This document shows positions 26,392 through 35,558 of a stretch of DNA of 64,000 bases, piece by piece. The DNA comes from Luteimonas sp. ANT-B3E. GTDB lineage: Bacteria; Pseudomonadota; Gammaproteobacteria; Xanthomonadales; Xanthomonadaceae. The stretch is from contig LXQJ01000050.1 in the NCBI GenBank assembly GCA_001683895.1, forward strand, positions 19,569 to 83,568, read 5' to 3'. The notes below the pieces were generated by a model, which was given only the letters and a program-made list of their open reading frames with translations, searched no databases and was not told the origin of the DNA. A program made the translations under genes and the position numbers. Position 1 is the first letter of the stretch, and the number at the start of each line of letters is the position of its first letter.

Positions 26392-27236
26392 CGTGGCAGG
26401 TCCTGGTGGTGCGGGGAGGCGGTGATGCCGCGCAGCAGGGCGCGGGCATCGGTGAGGTCGCGGGACGACGGCAGGCAGGCAGGGGCGGGCGGCACGCAGC
26501 CCCGCTCGGGGGCGTCGAGGTCGTCGGAGAGCGTCGGTCCGGGCACCGGCGCAGGCAGCGGGAACCGCACCATCACCGGCGCCGGCAGCCCACGGGCGTC
26601 GACCATGCGCAGCGCCGCGCGGGCGATCGCATCGGCCGACGGCCAGCGGTCGCAGGCATGGCGCGCGTTGGCCGCGGTGCGCACCGGCGCGTCGACCGAC
26701 AGCAGCTGCACGCGCACCGGCAGCGCGCGGGCCTCGTCGTGCAGCACGCGGGCGAGCATGCGCAGCGCGTCCGCGCCGATCGAATGGTGGCCGTGACCGG
26801 CCCAGGGGTGGTCGGCGCCCGGGCCGCCCACCAGCACGTAGGCGCCGTGGCGGCGCGCCGCCAGCAGCGGCAGCAGGTGGCGGGCCGCGAACAGGTGCGG
26901 CAGCAGGTCCTCGTCGAGCCGTCGGCGCAGCAGGTCGGCGGGCCCGTCGAGCAGCCGGCCGCGCTCGCGCTCACCGCGGATCGCGGCAACGACGACCTCC
27001 GGCGCTGCGCCCGGCAGCACCGCGACGCGGGCCGCAAGGGCGGCGGCATCGGCATCGCTCGCGACCGTCGCGGCGACCAGCGACAGCGCTCCCGACGGAT
27101 ATGCCACGCGCAATCCCTCGAGGGCGGCGGCATCGCGGGCCACTGCGATCACGGAGCGGCCGGCGTCGAGCGCGACGTCGACGACCGTGCGCCCGATGAT
27201 CCCGCTCGCGCCGAGGACGAGCAGCGGGCCGGTCAT
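26388..27236 (-). CDS. smeU1: SDR/NAD(P)-binding protein, SmeU1-like, first gene of the efflux operon
   Basis: The 282-residue protein has a Rossmann start (LLVLGASGIIGR, residues 5-16), an ADHPWAGHGHHS stretch and a C-terminal region of about 70 residues rich in Pro and Ala. It is an atypical short-chain dehydrogenase: I see no clear Y-x-x-x-K pair. The ATG at 27236 has a strong GGGAGCGGGACA ribosome-binding region. Its stop overlaps the adaptor gene start (ATGA). In S. maltophilia the equivalent first gene, smeU1, is also an SDR protein; its contribution to resistance is not well defined. Confidence 0.82.
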   Translation of the reverse strand: MTGPLLVLGASGIIGRTVVDVALDAGRSVIAVARDAAALEGLRVAYPSGALSLVAATVASDADAAALAARVAVLPGAAPEVVVAAIRGERERGRLLDGPADLLRRRLDEDLLPHLFAARHLLPLLAARRHGAYVLVGGPGADHPWAGHGHHSIGADALRMLARVLHDEARALPVRVQLLSVDAPVRTAANARHACDRWPSADAIARAALRMVDARGLPAPVMVRFPLPAPVPGPTLSDDLDAPERGCVPPAPACLPSSRDLTDARALLRGITASPHHQDLPR

Positions 27237-27536
27237 TGTCCCGCTCCCGGGATTTTGTTTCCCGAACCGTTCAGGACCGGCATGTCGTCGACCGACGGAG
27301 GGCGGCAGCGTCCGCCCAGCAGTGCGCGCAGCCAGCCCCACGACGGCGCACCGCCCCGCGCCGCCCGTCGCGCCCCGGAAACGGCGCTGGAGCCGGGCCT
27401 CGGCGCGATTTCAAGCGCACGCGGCCGGCGTCGGGCAGCGCCCCTGGCAGGGCTCGCGGGGCGGCCGATCAGGATGGGCGACAGCGGCATGGGGAGGCTC
27501 CTCGAGAACGAGGACGCCACCTTAGGCGCGACAACC

Positions 27537-27551
27537 GGACTTGATTAGTCC
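27537..27551. promoter_or_regulatory. Palindrome GGACT-N5-AGTCC, candidate LysR-type operator
   Basis: This is a perfect 5+5 inverted repeat with a five-base AT-rich spacer. It overlaps the probable -35 element of the LysR gene and lies about 300 bases from the efflux operon start. A LysR-family protein encoded beside it is the obvious candidate ligand. Confidence 0.5.
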
Positions 27552-27555
27552 ACAT

Positions 27556-27579
27556 TCGGGGGAATAATTATCCCCCCGA
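27556..27579. promoter_or_regulatory. 24-bp near-perfect palindrome with AT core, candidate autoregulatory site
   Basis: The element reads T-CGGGGG-a-ATAATTAT-c-CCCCCG-A, with one mismatched pair (A/C) out of twelve. It overlaps the probable -10 of the LysR gene and ends 25 bases before its ATG. The symmetry is direct observation; binding by the LysR protein is inferred. It could alternatively form a hairpin in the 5' leader. Confidence 0.5.
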
Positions 27580-27604
27580 CGGTCCAATCGCTGCGAGGCA
27601 CGCC

Positions 27605-28675
27605 ATGGCACACGATCTCAACGACACCCTGATCTTCGTCAAGGTGGTCGAGCAGGGCAGCTTCATCGCCGCCGCCAACGCGCTGGGGCTGCCGAAAACC
27701 ACGGTCAGCCGCAAGGTCCAGGAACTCGAACAGCGCCTCGGCGCGCGGCTGCTGCACCGGACGACGCGCCGGCTCGGGCTGACCGAGGCCGGCTCGGTCT
27801 ACCACGAGCACTGCCAGCGCATCGCGCGCGAACTCGACGAAGCCGAGAGCGCGGTCGGCCAGCTGCAGTCGGGGCCGCGCGGCTGGCTGCGCTTCACCGT
27901 GCCGTACTCGATCGGCATCACCTGGATCGCGCCGCTGCTCGGCGACTTCCAGGCGCAGTACCCGGACATCTCGCTGGACATGCACATGGGCAACGAGAAG
28001 CTCGACCTGATCGCCGGCGAGGCCGACCTGGCACTGCGCGTCGGCACCCTGCCCGACTCCAACCTGGTCGCGCGCAAGCTCGGCAGCCTGCGCACGCAGG
28101 TGTTCGCCAGCCCCGGCTACATCGAGCGCCACGGCGAACCGCTGCACCCCGACGACCTGCAGCACCATCGCACCCTGGTGATGCGCAAGAGCCGCAACCC
28201 GAGCAACCGCTACGTCTGGCCACTCACCGACGGCGGCGACGTGCGCGATTTCACCGTCAACCCGCAGCTGGTGGCCAACGACCCGTCGGCGCTGCAGTGG
28301 GCGGTGATCCAGGGCGAAGGCCTGCTGCTGACCGGCGACGTGATGGCCAAGGCGTTGCTCGAGGCCGGGCTGGTGCAGCGTGTGCTCGCTGGGTGGACCG
28401 GGCCGGAGGTGGACTTCAACGCGGTGTTCGCCGGCGGGCGCCTGGTGTCGCCGAAGGTGCGCGCGTTCGTCGACTTCCTGATCGAGCGGCTCAACTTCGA
28501 CACCGACCACATGCAGACCCTGTGCTCGGTGCAGCGCGAGGCGATGGCGGCGCGTTCGGCCGGGCGGATCGTGCGCGCGCAGATCGAGAAGGTGGTGCGC
28601 CAGCCCGGGACCCGCGGCGACGCGGCGCCGGACGACGATCGCAGCGACACGCCCGGTCGCGCAGTGGAGGCGTAG
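27605..28675 (+). CDS. smeRv: LysR-family regulator of the efflux operon, SmeRv-like
   Basis: The 356-residue protein has a LysR winged helix-turn-helix at residues 5-65 (FIAAANALGLPKTTVSRKVQELE) and a LysR substrate-binding domain (LRFTVPYSIGITWIAPLL, GEADLALRVG, GEGLLLTGDVMAKALLE). About 50 residues at the C-terminus extend past the usual length. It is divergent from the five-gene pump operon, as smeRv is from smeU1VWU2X in S. maltophilia and mexT lies beside mexEF-oprN. In those systems regulator mutations cause overexpression and resistance; whether this one activates or represses cannot be read here. Confidence 0.85.
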   Translation: MAHDLNDTLIFVKVVEQGSFIAAANALGLPKTTVSRKVQELEQRLGARLLHRTTRRLGLTEAGSVYHEHCQRIARELDEAESAVGQLQSGPRGWLRFTVPYSIGITWIAPLLGDFQAQYPDISLDMHMGNEKLDLIAGEADLALRVGTLPDSNLVARKLGSLRTQVFASPGYIERHGEPLHPDDLQHHRTLVMRKSRNPSNRYVWPLTDGGDVRDFTVNPQLVANDPSALQWAVIQGEGLLLTGDVMAKALLEAGLVQRVLAGWTGPEVDFNAVFAGGRLVSPKVRAFVDFLIERLNFDTDHMQTLCSVQREAMAARSAGRIVRAQIEKVVRQPGTRGDAAPDDDRSDTPGRAVEA

Positions 28676-28682
28676 CCGCGCG

Positions 28683-29243
28683 CTACTTCACCCGCTGCTT
28701 GCCCAGCTTGCGCGCCAGCGTGCGCCGGTGCATGCCGAGCCGCCGCGCGGCCTCGGAGATGTTGAAGCCGGTGTCGGCCAGCACCTCGTGGATGTGCTCC
28801 CACTCCAGGGTCTTGATCGACGTCGGGCGCGCGCCGAGGTCGACGCCGGCGTCGCCGGTGGCGCGCTCGAACGCGGCCTCGATGTCGTCGGTGTTGGACG
28901 GCTTGGCGAGGTAGTGGCTGGCACCCAGCTTGATCGCCTCCACCGCGGTCGCGATGCTGGCGTAACCGGTCAGCACCACGATCAGCATGTCGGCGTCGTG
29001 CGAACGCAACGCCGCGACGCAGGCGAGCCCCGAACTGCCTCCGGCGAGCTTCAGGTCGACGACCGCGTGGCCGGGAGACCAGCCGGCCAGCAGCACCGCC
29101 ATGCCGTCGAGGCCGTCGGCGTGGCGCACTTCGTAGCCGCGCCGTTCGAACGATCGCACGAGCGTGCGCGCGAACGCCGCGTCGTCCTCCACCACCAGCA
29201 GCCGTCGCGGCGCTGGCGCGGTCGCGTCGCCGTCAATCGCCAT
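28683..29243 (-). CDS. regA: Response regulator, RegA/PrrA/ActR family
   Basis: The 186-residue protein has a receiver domain (LLVVEDDAAFARTL, phosphoacceptor Asp in AVVDLKL, LTGYAS) and a short C-terminal Fis-type helix-turn-helix (NISEAARRLGMHRRTLARKLGK), the layout of RegA/PrrA. These regulators control respiration, carbon and nitrogen metabolism in response to redox. The start at 29243 was chosen because GAGGA lies eight bases upstream; the ATG at 29270 would add nine residues. Either start lies inside the end of the sensor gene, so the two are translationally coupled. Confidence 0.88.
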   Translation of the reverse strand: MAIDGDATAPAPRRLLVVEDDAAFARTLVRSFERRGYEVRHADGLDGMAVLLAGWSPGHAVVDLKLAGGSSGLACVAALRSHDADMLIVVLTGYASIATAVEAIKLGASHYLAKPSNTDDIEAAFERATGDAGVDLGARPTSIKTLEWEHIHEVLADTGFNISEAARRLGMHRRTLARKLGKQRVK

Positions 29244-30591
29244 CGCACGGATCCTCGTCGCCGTCGTCATGGGTGATCGCCGACAGCGGCAGCAGCATGG
29301 TCACCACTGCCCCGCCGTCGTCGCGGTTGAGCGCGGTGATGCTGCCGCCGAGGCTGCGCGCGACGTTGAGCGACAGGAACAGCCCCAGCCCGCCACCCGG
29401 CCGGCCCTTGCTGGAGCGGTAGGGCTTGCCGAACTCCGTCAGCATCGCCGGCGCGAAGCCGGGGCCGTCGTCGCGCACGCGCAGCACCAGCCGGCCGCCG
29501 TCGCGCGAGGCATAGATGCCGACCCAGCCCGGCGATGCCTCCAGCGCGTTGTCGAGCACGTTGTGGATCATCTGCTTCAGCCCCCAGTCGGAGATGATCG
29601 CGACGTCGTCGCCGAAGGCGTTGCGGTACTCGAAGCCATCGATCGTGCGCGTCGCGCGCCACGCCGCCACCACCGCGTCGAGGAAGCCGTGCATCGTGGT
29701 CTCCACCGGCGCCTCCCCGCGCGCCTCGCCGGCCGAGCGCAGGATGCCGCCGACGATGGTCTTGCAGCGCGTCAGCTGCGCCTGCATCTCGTCCATCTCC
29801 TGCCGCAGCTCCGGCTGCGCGGCGAACTCGGGCATCCGCCGCCAGTCGCCGAGGATCACCGACAGCGTCGCCAGCGGCGTGCCGAGTTCGTGCGCGGCTC
29901 CCGACGCCAGCAGCCCCATGCGCACGATGTGGTCCTCCTCCACCGCGCGCTGGCGCATTGCCGCCAGCCGCGCGTCGCGGCCGCGCAGGATCCGGCTGAT
30001 GCGCGAGACGAACACCACCAGCAGCGTCGCGTTGAGCAGGAAGCACAGCAGCAGGCCAAGCACGTACGGGTCGGCCAGCCCGCGCGAGGCATCCACCGGG
30101 ATCACCACGTCCCCGGGGAACAGGATCAGCCCGACGAAGCCGGCGCTGGTAGCGGCCACCACCGCCCAGCTGGCGGCGCCCTGCAGCAGCACCACGCCGA
30201 GCACCACCTGCAGCAGGTACAGGAACACGAACGGGTTGGCGGCGCCGCCGCTGAAATGCAGCAGCGCCGTCAGCGCCACCACGTCGACCAGCAGCGACAG
30301 CAGCAGCGCACCCTGGGTGACCTCGTCGCGCCGGCGCCAGTGCAACAGGCTCGCGAGGTTGAAGCCCGCGAGCAGCGCGAGCACCAGCAGCAGTGGCGCG
30401 AGTGGCAGCGCGATCCCGAGGCCCCACTGCACCATCACGATCGTCGCCACCTGCCCCACCAGCGCCAGCCAGCGCAGCTGCACGAGCTGCTGCATGTTGC
30501 GCACGCCCGCGCCGTCGCCCCGTGCCGCCGCGGGCGCAGGCGCCGGTGGAGGTGGCGCGGGGTCAGCGGTCGTGGGTCGGGGGGCCGCCAT
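29233..30591 (-). CDS. regB: Redox sensor histidine kinase, RegB/PrrB family
   Basis: The 452-residue kinase has about six transmembrane helices. GGAANPF at residues 115-121 is the ubiquinone-binding motif of RegB (GGxxNPF). The H-box ASGAAHELGTPLAT has His234. A cysteine at 276 (TRCKTIV) is placed like the redox-active Cys265 of Rhodobacter RegB. A C-terminal HATPase domain follows (HNVLDNALEAS, DDGPGF, GGGLGLFLS). RegB kinase activity is held down by oxidised quinone and by cysteine oxidation. The gene overlaps the SURF1 gene by 29 bases and regA by 11, placing it in the oxidase operon. Confidence 0.9.
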   Translation of the reverse strand: MAAPRPTTADPAPPPPAPAPAAARGDGAGVRNMQQLVQLRWLALVGQVATIVMVQWGLGIALPLAPLLLVLALLAGFNLASLLHWRRRDEVTQGALLLSLLVDVVALTALLHFSGGAANPFVFLYLLQVVLGVVLLQGAASWAVVAATSAGFVGLILFPGDVVIPVDASRGLADPYVLGLLLCFLLNATLLVVFVSRISRILRGRDARLAAMRQRAVEEDHIVRMGLLASGAAHELGTPLATLSVILGDWRRMPEFAAQPELRQEMDEMQAQLTRCKTIVGGILRSAGEARGEAPVETTMHGFLDAVVAAWRATRTIDGFEYRNAFGDDVAIISDWGLKQMIHNVLDNALEASPGWVGIYASRDGGRLVLRVRDDGPGFAPAMLTEFGKPYRSSKGRPGGGLGLFLSLNVARSLGGSITALNRDDGGAVVTMLLPLSAITHDDGDEDPCDGD

Positions 30592-31393
30592 CGGGTCGGT
30601 CGCCTGGGAGCGAAGGGGTGTGGCCGCGGCGGCGCGCGTCGCGCAGGACGAAGACGATCGCCGCCACCACCATCAGCGCCAGCGCGAACCAGGTCAAGGC
30701 GTACTGCAGGTGGTGGTTCCGGAACGCGATCACGGTGAGTCCGCCGACCGGCCCGTCGGCGGCATCGGTCGCGCTGCCCGCGCTGTCGACGGCGGCGTCG
30801 ATGAAGTACGGCGCCGCCGGCAGCAGCGCGCGCGCGGACGCAATGGCGGCGACGTCGCGGGAGTACCAGCGTCCCTCCCCCGGGACGTTGCGGCGCAGGA
30901 ACCCGCCGCCGGGTTCACTGATGCGCAGCAGGCCGTCGACCCGCACGGGACCGGCGGGAGGCACCAGGGCGCCAGGCGACGCCTCCGGCAGCACGAAGCC
31001 ACGGTTGACCAGCAGCACGCTGCCGTCGTCGCGCCGCAGCGGCGTCAGCAGCCAGTGGCCGGCACCCTTCACCGTGACCGCCTGCACCCGGGTGTCGGCG
31101 CCGGTGACGAAGCGGCCCGATGCCGCCACGTGCAGGTACTCGCTGTCGGCGGCCGACACCGCGCCCCACGCCGCGAGCGCCGGGGCCTCGACGGGCGCGG
31201 CCTGCACGCGCGCGTCGACACGGGCGATGAGGTCGCGCTTCCACGCCAGGCGCTCGACCTGCCACACGCCCAGCGCGACGAACGCGACGCCGCACACCAG
31301 CAGGAACACCAGCAGCGCAAGTCGCGCAACGCCCCGCCGCGGCGGGTCTGCACCGCCGGGTATGCGTGCGGTGCCGGCGCCGCCCCGGGTCAC
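30563..31393 (-). CDS. SURF1-family oxidase assembly protein
   Basis: The 276-residue protein has one transmembrane helix near each end (LALLVFLLVCGVAFVALG and TWFALALMVVAAIVFV), separated by a periplasmic domain, with the family's GVWQVERLAWK and VNRGFV motifs. SURF1 proteins help insert heme a/o into heme-copper oxidases, and quinol-oxidase operons often carry their own copy. I chose the GTG at 31393, which overlaps the cyoD stop (GTGA). The in-frame ATG at 31459 would overlap cyoD by 70 bases and add residues not typical of the family. Confidence 0.85.
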   Translation of the reverse strand: MTRGGAGTARIPGGADPPRRGVARLALLVFLLVCGVAFVALGVWQVERLAWKRDLIARVDARVQAAPVEAPALAAWGAVSAADSEYLHVAASGRFVTGADTRVQAVTVKGAGHWLLTPLRRDDGSVLLVNRGFVLPEASPGALVPPAGPVRVDGLLRISEPGGGFLRRNVPGEGRWYSRDVAAIASARALLPAAPYFIDAAVDSAGSATDAADGPVGGLTVIAFRNHHLQYALTWFALALMVVAAIVFVLRDARRRGHTPSLPGDRPDGGPPTHDR

Positions 31394-31836
31394 GGCGCGA
31401 TGCGCGCGTCGTGCGGCGTCATCGGCATCATGTTGGTGTTGAGGTGGTGCATGACCCACAGCGAACCGGCCATGAGGATCAGCACCAGCACCGCGGTGAA
31501 GATCAGCGCCAGGATCGCCCAGCCGCCCTCGGCCTTGGTGTTCATGTGCAGGAAATAGATCATGTGGACCACGATCTGCACCACGGCGAACGCGATCACC
31601 ACCAGCGCGGTCACGCCGGAGCTGACCACGCCACCGCCCATCACCAGCGCGAAGGGGATCGCGGTCAGCACCACCGACAGCACGATGCCGTTGAGGTAGC
31701 CGCGCAGCGTGCCGTGGTAGGCCAGCGGGTCGTCGTGGGCATCGGCGTCCACCGCATCGGCCAGCGGGTTGGCGCCGTCGGCGTGCTCGGCCTGCGGCAC
31801 CACGTGGGCGTGGACGTGCGCATCGCGCGTGCTCAT
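31390..31836 (-). CDS. cyoD: Cytochrome bo3 ubiquinol oxidase subunit IV (CyoD)
   Basis: The 148-residue protein has an Asp/His-rich N-terminal segment of about 45 residues and three transmembrane helices with the CyoD stretch VVQIVVHMIYFLHMNTK. The subunit stabilises the oxidase during assembly. ATG and the preceding cyoC stop overlap as ATGA, and its own stop overlaps the SURF1 start as GTGA. The N-terminal extension is longer than in E. coli CyoD. Confidence 0.93.
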   Translation of the reverse strand: MSTRDAHVHAHVVPQAEHADGANPLADAVDADAHDDPLAYHGTLRGYLNGIVLSVVLTAIPFALVMGGGVVSSGVTALVVIAFAVVQIVVHMIYFLHMNTKAEGGWAILALIFTAVLVLILMAGSLWVMHHLNTNMMPMTPHDARIAP

Positions 31837-32480
31837 GGCAGCACTCCCATCAGGTAGACGAAGGTGAACACCGCGATCCAGACCACGTCGAGGAAGTGCC
31901 AGAACATCGACAGGCACAGCAGCCGCCGGCGGTTGGCATCGGTGATGCCGTGGCGCGCGACCTGTGCCATCAGCGTCACCAGCCACACGATGCCGAACAG
32001 CACGTGCAGCCCGTGGGTGCCGACCAGCGCGAAGAACGCCGACAGGAACGCGCTGCGCTGCGGCCCGGCGCCAAGGCTGATGAGGTGGTGGAACTCGTAG
32101 ATCTCGACCCCCAGAAACGCCGCGCCGAGCACGCCGGTCACCGCCAGCCAGCCCAGCAGCGCGCGCTGGCGGCGGTACTGCATCGCGATCATCGCCAGCC
32201 CGAACGTCAGCGACGACGCGAGCAGGATCGCGGTGTTGATCGCCACCAGGGTCAGGTTGAACAGGTCCGCGCCCGACGGCCCCGCGGCATAGCTGCGGCC
32301 AAGCACGCCATAGACCGCGAACAGGCTGGCGAATACCAGCAGGTCGCTCATCAGGTACATCCAGAACCCCAGCAGCGTGCCGCTCTGCGGGTGGTGCAGG
32401 CCCTGCGTGTCGAAGAACACCGGCGCCGGCGCCTCGGGGCGCTCGTGCTGGTCGGCGGCGGGCATGACGGCCTCAGACAT
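31833..32480 (-). CDS. cyoC: Cytochrome bo3 ubiquinol oxidase subunit III (CyoC)
   Basis: The 215-residue protein has five transmembrane helices and typical subunit III motifs: [39 protein letters not shown] and [10 protein letters not shown]. It belongs to the four-subunit quinol oxidase complex in the inner membrane. The ATG at 32480 overlaps the end of cyoB by eight bases. A second ATG at 32465 is possible. Confidence 0.94.
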   Translation of the reverse strand: MSEAVMPAADQHERPEAPAPVFFDTQGLHHPQSGTLLGFWMYLMSDLLVFASLFAVYGVLGRSYAAGPSGADLFNLTLVAINTAILLASSLTFGLAMIAMQYRRQRALLGWLAVTGVLGAAFLGVEIYEFHHLISLGAGPQRSAFLSAFFALVGTHGLHVLFGIVWLVTLMAQVARHGITDANRRRLLCLSMFWHFLDVVWIAVFTFVYLMGVLP

Positions 32481-34506
32481 GGCGGACGAGCACGGCGGTC
32501 CGCGCCTCCTCAGTATGCCGCACGTCGTCGGCGGGGATGTGGAAATCACGCTGGTAGTTGAAGGTGTGGACGATCGTCGCCGCCACCAGCGCGACCAGCA
32601 GCAGGGCCACGAACGGCCACATGTGCCACACCAGCGCAAAGCCCAGCAGCGCGCTGAGGCCCGCCAGCACCACACCGGCGGCGGTATTGCGCGGCATGTG
32701 GATCGGCAGGAAGCCGGACTCCGGCCGCACGTGCCCGCGCCGCTTCATGTCCCACCAGGCATCGGTGTCGTGCACCACCGGGGTGAACGCGAAGTTGTAC
32801 GACGGCGCCGGCGACGACGTCGACCACTCCAGCGTGCGTCCCTGCCAGGGGTCGCCGGTCTCGTCGCGCAGCGACTCGCGGCGGTAGATGCTGACCGCGA
32901 TCTGCACCAGGAAGCAGGCGATGCCGATCGCCACCAGCGCCGCGCCGCACGCGGCGATGATGAACCAGATCTGCAGCGACGGATCGTCGAAACTGCTCAT
33001 GCGCCGGGTCGCGCCCATCAGTCCCAGCACGTACAGCGGCATGAACGCGAAAAAGAACCCGGTGATCCAGAACCAGAACGAGCACTTGCCCCAGAACTCG
33101 TCCAGGCGGAAGCCGAACGCCTTCGGCCACCAGTAGTTGATGCCCGCGAACATGCCGAACAGCACGCCGCCGATGATCACGTTGTGGAAGTGCGCGACCA
33201 GGAACAGGCTGTTGTGCAGCACGAAGTCCGCCGGTGGCACCGCCAGCAGCACTCCGGTCATGCCGCCGATGGTGAAGGTGACCATGAAGCCCATGGTCCA
33301 CAGCATCGGCAGCTCGAAGCGGATGCGCCCGCGGTACATCGTGAACAGCCAGTTGAAGATCTTCGCGCCCGTCGGGATCGAGATGATCATCGTGGTGATG
33401 CCGAAGAACGAGTTGACGCTCGCGCCCGACCCCATGGTGAAGAAGTGGTGCAGCCACACCAGGTACGCCAGGATCGTGATCACCAGCATCGCGTAGACCA
33501 TCGACGTGTAGCCGAACAGACGCTTGCCGCTGAACGTGGCCACGACCTCGGAGAACACGCCGAACGCCGGCAGGATCAGGATGTAGACCTCCGGATGGCC
33601 CCAGATCCAGATCAGGTTGACGTACATCATGGCGTTGCCGCCAAGGTCGTTGGTGAAGAAGTTGGTGCCGGCGTAGCGGTCCAGCGCCAGCAGCGCCATC
33701 ACCGCGGTCAGCACCGGGAACGCGGCGACGATGAGGATGTTGGTGCACAGCGCCGACCAGGTGAAGATCGGCATCCGCATCATGGTCATGCCCGGGGCGC
33801 GCATCTTGACGATGGTCGCGATCAGGTTGATGCCCGACAGCAGCGTGCCCACGCCTGCGATCTGCAGCCCCCAGATGTAGTAGTCGACCCCGACCCCGGG
33901 GCTGTAGTCGATCCCCGAGAGCGGCGGGTATGCCAGCCAGCCGGTGGCGGCGAACTTGCCGACGAACAGCGACACCATCACCAGCGACGCGCCCGCGGCG
34001 GTCATCCAGAAGCTGAAGTTGTTGAGGAACGGGAACGACACGTCGCGCGCGCCGATCTGCAGCGGCACGATGAAATTCATCAGCCCGGTGACCAGCGGCA
34101 TGGCCACGAAGAAGATCATGATCACGCCGTGCGCGGTGAAGATCTGGTCGTAGTGGTCAGGCGGCAGGAAGCCTTGCGCCCCGGAGAACGCCATCGCCTG
34201 GTGCGCGCGCATCATCAGCGCATCGGCGAAGCCACGCATCAGCATGACCAGGCCCAGCACGATGTACATGATGCCGATCTTCTTGTGATCGATGCTGGTG
34301 AACCACTCGCGCCACAGCCAGCCCCACAGCTTGAAGTAGGTCAGCGCACCGACCACGGCGCCGCCGCCGAGCACAACCATCGCGAAGGCCGCGATCAGGA
34401 TCGGGTCGTGCAGCGGCAGCGCATCCATCGACAGCCGGCCGAGCCAGAACGAGGACTCGGGCAGCGCGCCGGCCGCCAGGGCGGGTTGGGTCAGTGCGGA
34501 CATCAT
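32473..34506 (-). CDS. cyoB: Cytochrome bo3 ubiquinol oxidase subunit I (CyoB)
   Basis: The 677-residue heme-copper oxidase subunit I shows the copper B/active-site block [25 protein letters not shown]-type heme ligand region ([13 protein letters not shown]), the K-channel stretch, and [13 protein letters not shown] with the two heme-ligating histidines. [15 protein letters not shown] at residues of about 68-82 is a family hallmark. It oxidises ubiquinol, reduces oxygen to water and pumps protons. It starts two codons inside the ATGA overlap with cyoA. Confidence 0.97.
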   Translation of the reverse strand: MMSALTQPALAAGALPESSFWLGRLSMDALPLHDPILIAAFAMVVLGGGAVVGALTYFKLWGWLWREWFTSIDHKKIGIMYIVLGLVMLMRGFADALMMRAHQAMAFSGAQGFLPPDHYDQIFTAHGVIMIFFVAMPLVTGLMNFIVPLQIGARDVSFPFLNNFSFWMTAAGASLVMVSLFVGKFAATGWLAYPPLSGIDYSPGVGVDYYIWGLQIAGVGTLLSGINLIATIVKMRAPGMTMMRMPIFTWSALCTNILIVAAFPVLTAVMALLALDRYAGTNFFTNDLGGNAMMYVNLIWIWGHPEVYILILPAFGVFSEVVATFSGKRLFGYTSMVYAMLVITILAYLVWLHHFFTMGSGASVNSFFGITTMIISIPTGAKIFNWLFTMYRGRIRFELPMLWTMGFMVTFTIGGMTGVLLAVPPADFVLHNSLFLVAHFHNVIIGGVLFGMFAGINYWWPKAFGFRLDEFWGKCSFWFWITGFFFAFMPLYVLGLMGATRRMSSFDDPSLQIWFIIAACGAALVAIGIACFLVQIAVSIYRRESLRDETGDPWQGRTLEWSTSSPAPSYNFAFTPVVHDTDAWWDMKRRGHVRPESGFLPIHMPRNTAAGVVLAGLSALLGFALVWHMWPFVALLLVALVAATIVHTFNYQRDFHIPADDVRHTEEARTAVLVRHV

Positions 34507-35558
34507 GAGCGCGGCACCAGCAGCGGGATCGGGTCATCGATGCGGCACACCGCCGCGGAAACAAAGGGCGTGCCGCGCAGGTCGCCGCGGGTGCGCGCGA
34601 CCAGCGTGTCGCGGCCGTTGCCGTCGATGCCGGCGCCGCCGGCGGCGTCGATCGCCATCATCTGGTGCATGCACATGCGCGTGGGGTCGACGCAGCGGTT
34701 GAGGATCGCCTCGTACAGGCCGGCGGACACGCGACCGTAGTGACGCGCGGGCACGTTGGCGCTCGGCTGCTCCAGCGCCATGTACTCCTGGCGGTCTAGC
34801 GCCACATCACTGGCACGTGCCTGCTCGACCCAGGCGTCGAAACCCGCAACGTCCAGGCCCTTGAAGCGGAAGCGCATGCCCGAGAAGCCTTCGCCGCTGT
34901 AGTTGGCGGAGAAGCCGACATACTCACCGGGGACGTTCATCACCGCGTGCAGCCTGGTCTCCATTCCCGGCATTGCGTAGATCATTCCGGCCAGCGCGGG
35001 GATGTAGAAGGCGTTCATGACGGTGACGCCGGTGATCTTGAACTGGATCGGGCGGTCGACCGGCGCGGCGACCTCGTTGACCGTCGCGATGCCCTGCTCG
35101 GGATAGAGAAACAGCCACTTCCAGTCCAGCGCCACGACCTCGATCACCAGCGGCTCGACGCCATCGGGCACCGGCTTGCCGGCGGAGATGCGGTCCACCG
35201 GCCGGTATGGATCGAGCTTGTGGGTGCTGACCCAGGTGATCGCGCCAAGCGCGATCACGATGAGTAGCGGCGCCGCCCAGATCGCCAGCTCGAGCTGCGT
35301 GGAGTGGTCCCAGTCGGGCGTGTACGTCGCCTCCTTGTTGGACGCCCGATAGCGCCACGCGAAAAACAGGGTCAGCCCGATCACCGGCACGATGATCAGC
35401 AGCATGAGCATCGTCGCCACCACGATCAGATTGCCCTGCTGCGCGGCGACGTCGCCTTGGGGACTGAGCACCACCGTATTGCACGCAGCCAGGGACAGCG
35501 CGGCGGCGGCCGGCAGCAGCAGGCGGAGGGAACGGCGGAGGACGGGAGGCAGGCGCAC
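34503..35558 (-). CDS. cyoA: Cytochrome bo3 ubiquinol oxidase subunit II (CyoA)
   Basis: The lipoprotein of about 351 residues has a signal ending LSLAAC, two transmembrane helices ([20 protein letters not shown] and [17 protein letters not shown]) and a periplasmic cupredoxin domain ([23 protein letters not shown]) lacking a copper A ligand set, as expected for quinol oxidases. The C-terminal tail of about 90 residues with two Cys ([14 protein letters not shown]) is characteristic of proteobacterial CyoA. I prefer the GTG at 35558, which gives a compact lipoprotein signal; a TTG at 35594 is the alternative. It is the first gene of the seven-gene operon. Confidence 0.93.
   Translation of the reverse strand: MRLPPVLRRSLRLLLPAAAALSLAACNTVVLSPQGDVAAQQGNLIVVATMLMLLIIVPVIGLTLFFAWRYRASNKEATYTPDWDHSTQLELAIWAAPLLIVIALGAITWVSTHKLDPYRPVDRISAGKPVPDGVEPLVIEVVALDWKWLFLYPEQGIATVNEVAAPVDRPIQFKITGVTVMNAFYIPALAGMIYAMPGMETRLHAVMNVPGEYVGFSANYSGEGFSGMRFRFKGLDVAGFDAWVEQARASDVALDRQEYMALEQPSANVPARHYGRVSAGLYEAILNRCVDPTRMCMHQMMAIDAAGGAGIDGNGRDTLVARTRGDLRGTPFVSAAVCRIDDPIPLLVPRS

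Larger units (their letters stand above)
27237..27604. promoter_or_regulatory. Divergent promoter region between the efflux operon and its LysR gene
   Basis: These 368 bases hold no gene I can support; short open frames on both strands read as low-complexity Arg/Ala/Pro noise. The right-hand end is strikingly AT-rich for this genome. TTGATT (27541-27546) and ATAATT (27564-27569), 17 bases apart, form a credible sigma70 promoter for the LysR gene and lie inside two palindromes listed separately. I could not place a clear -10/-35 pair for the leftward efflux operon. Confidence 0.6.

Noticed and set aside
21848-26449. A 1533-codon minus-strand frame spanning the RND genes
   Set aside because: It is the shifted frame of smeV and smeW; the correct frames have complete RND and adaptor motifs.
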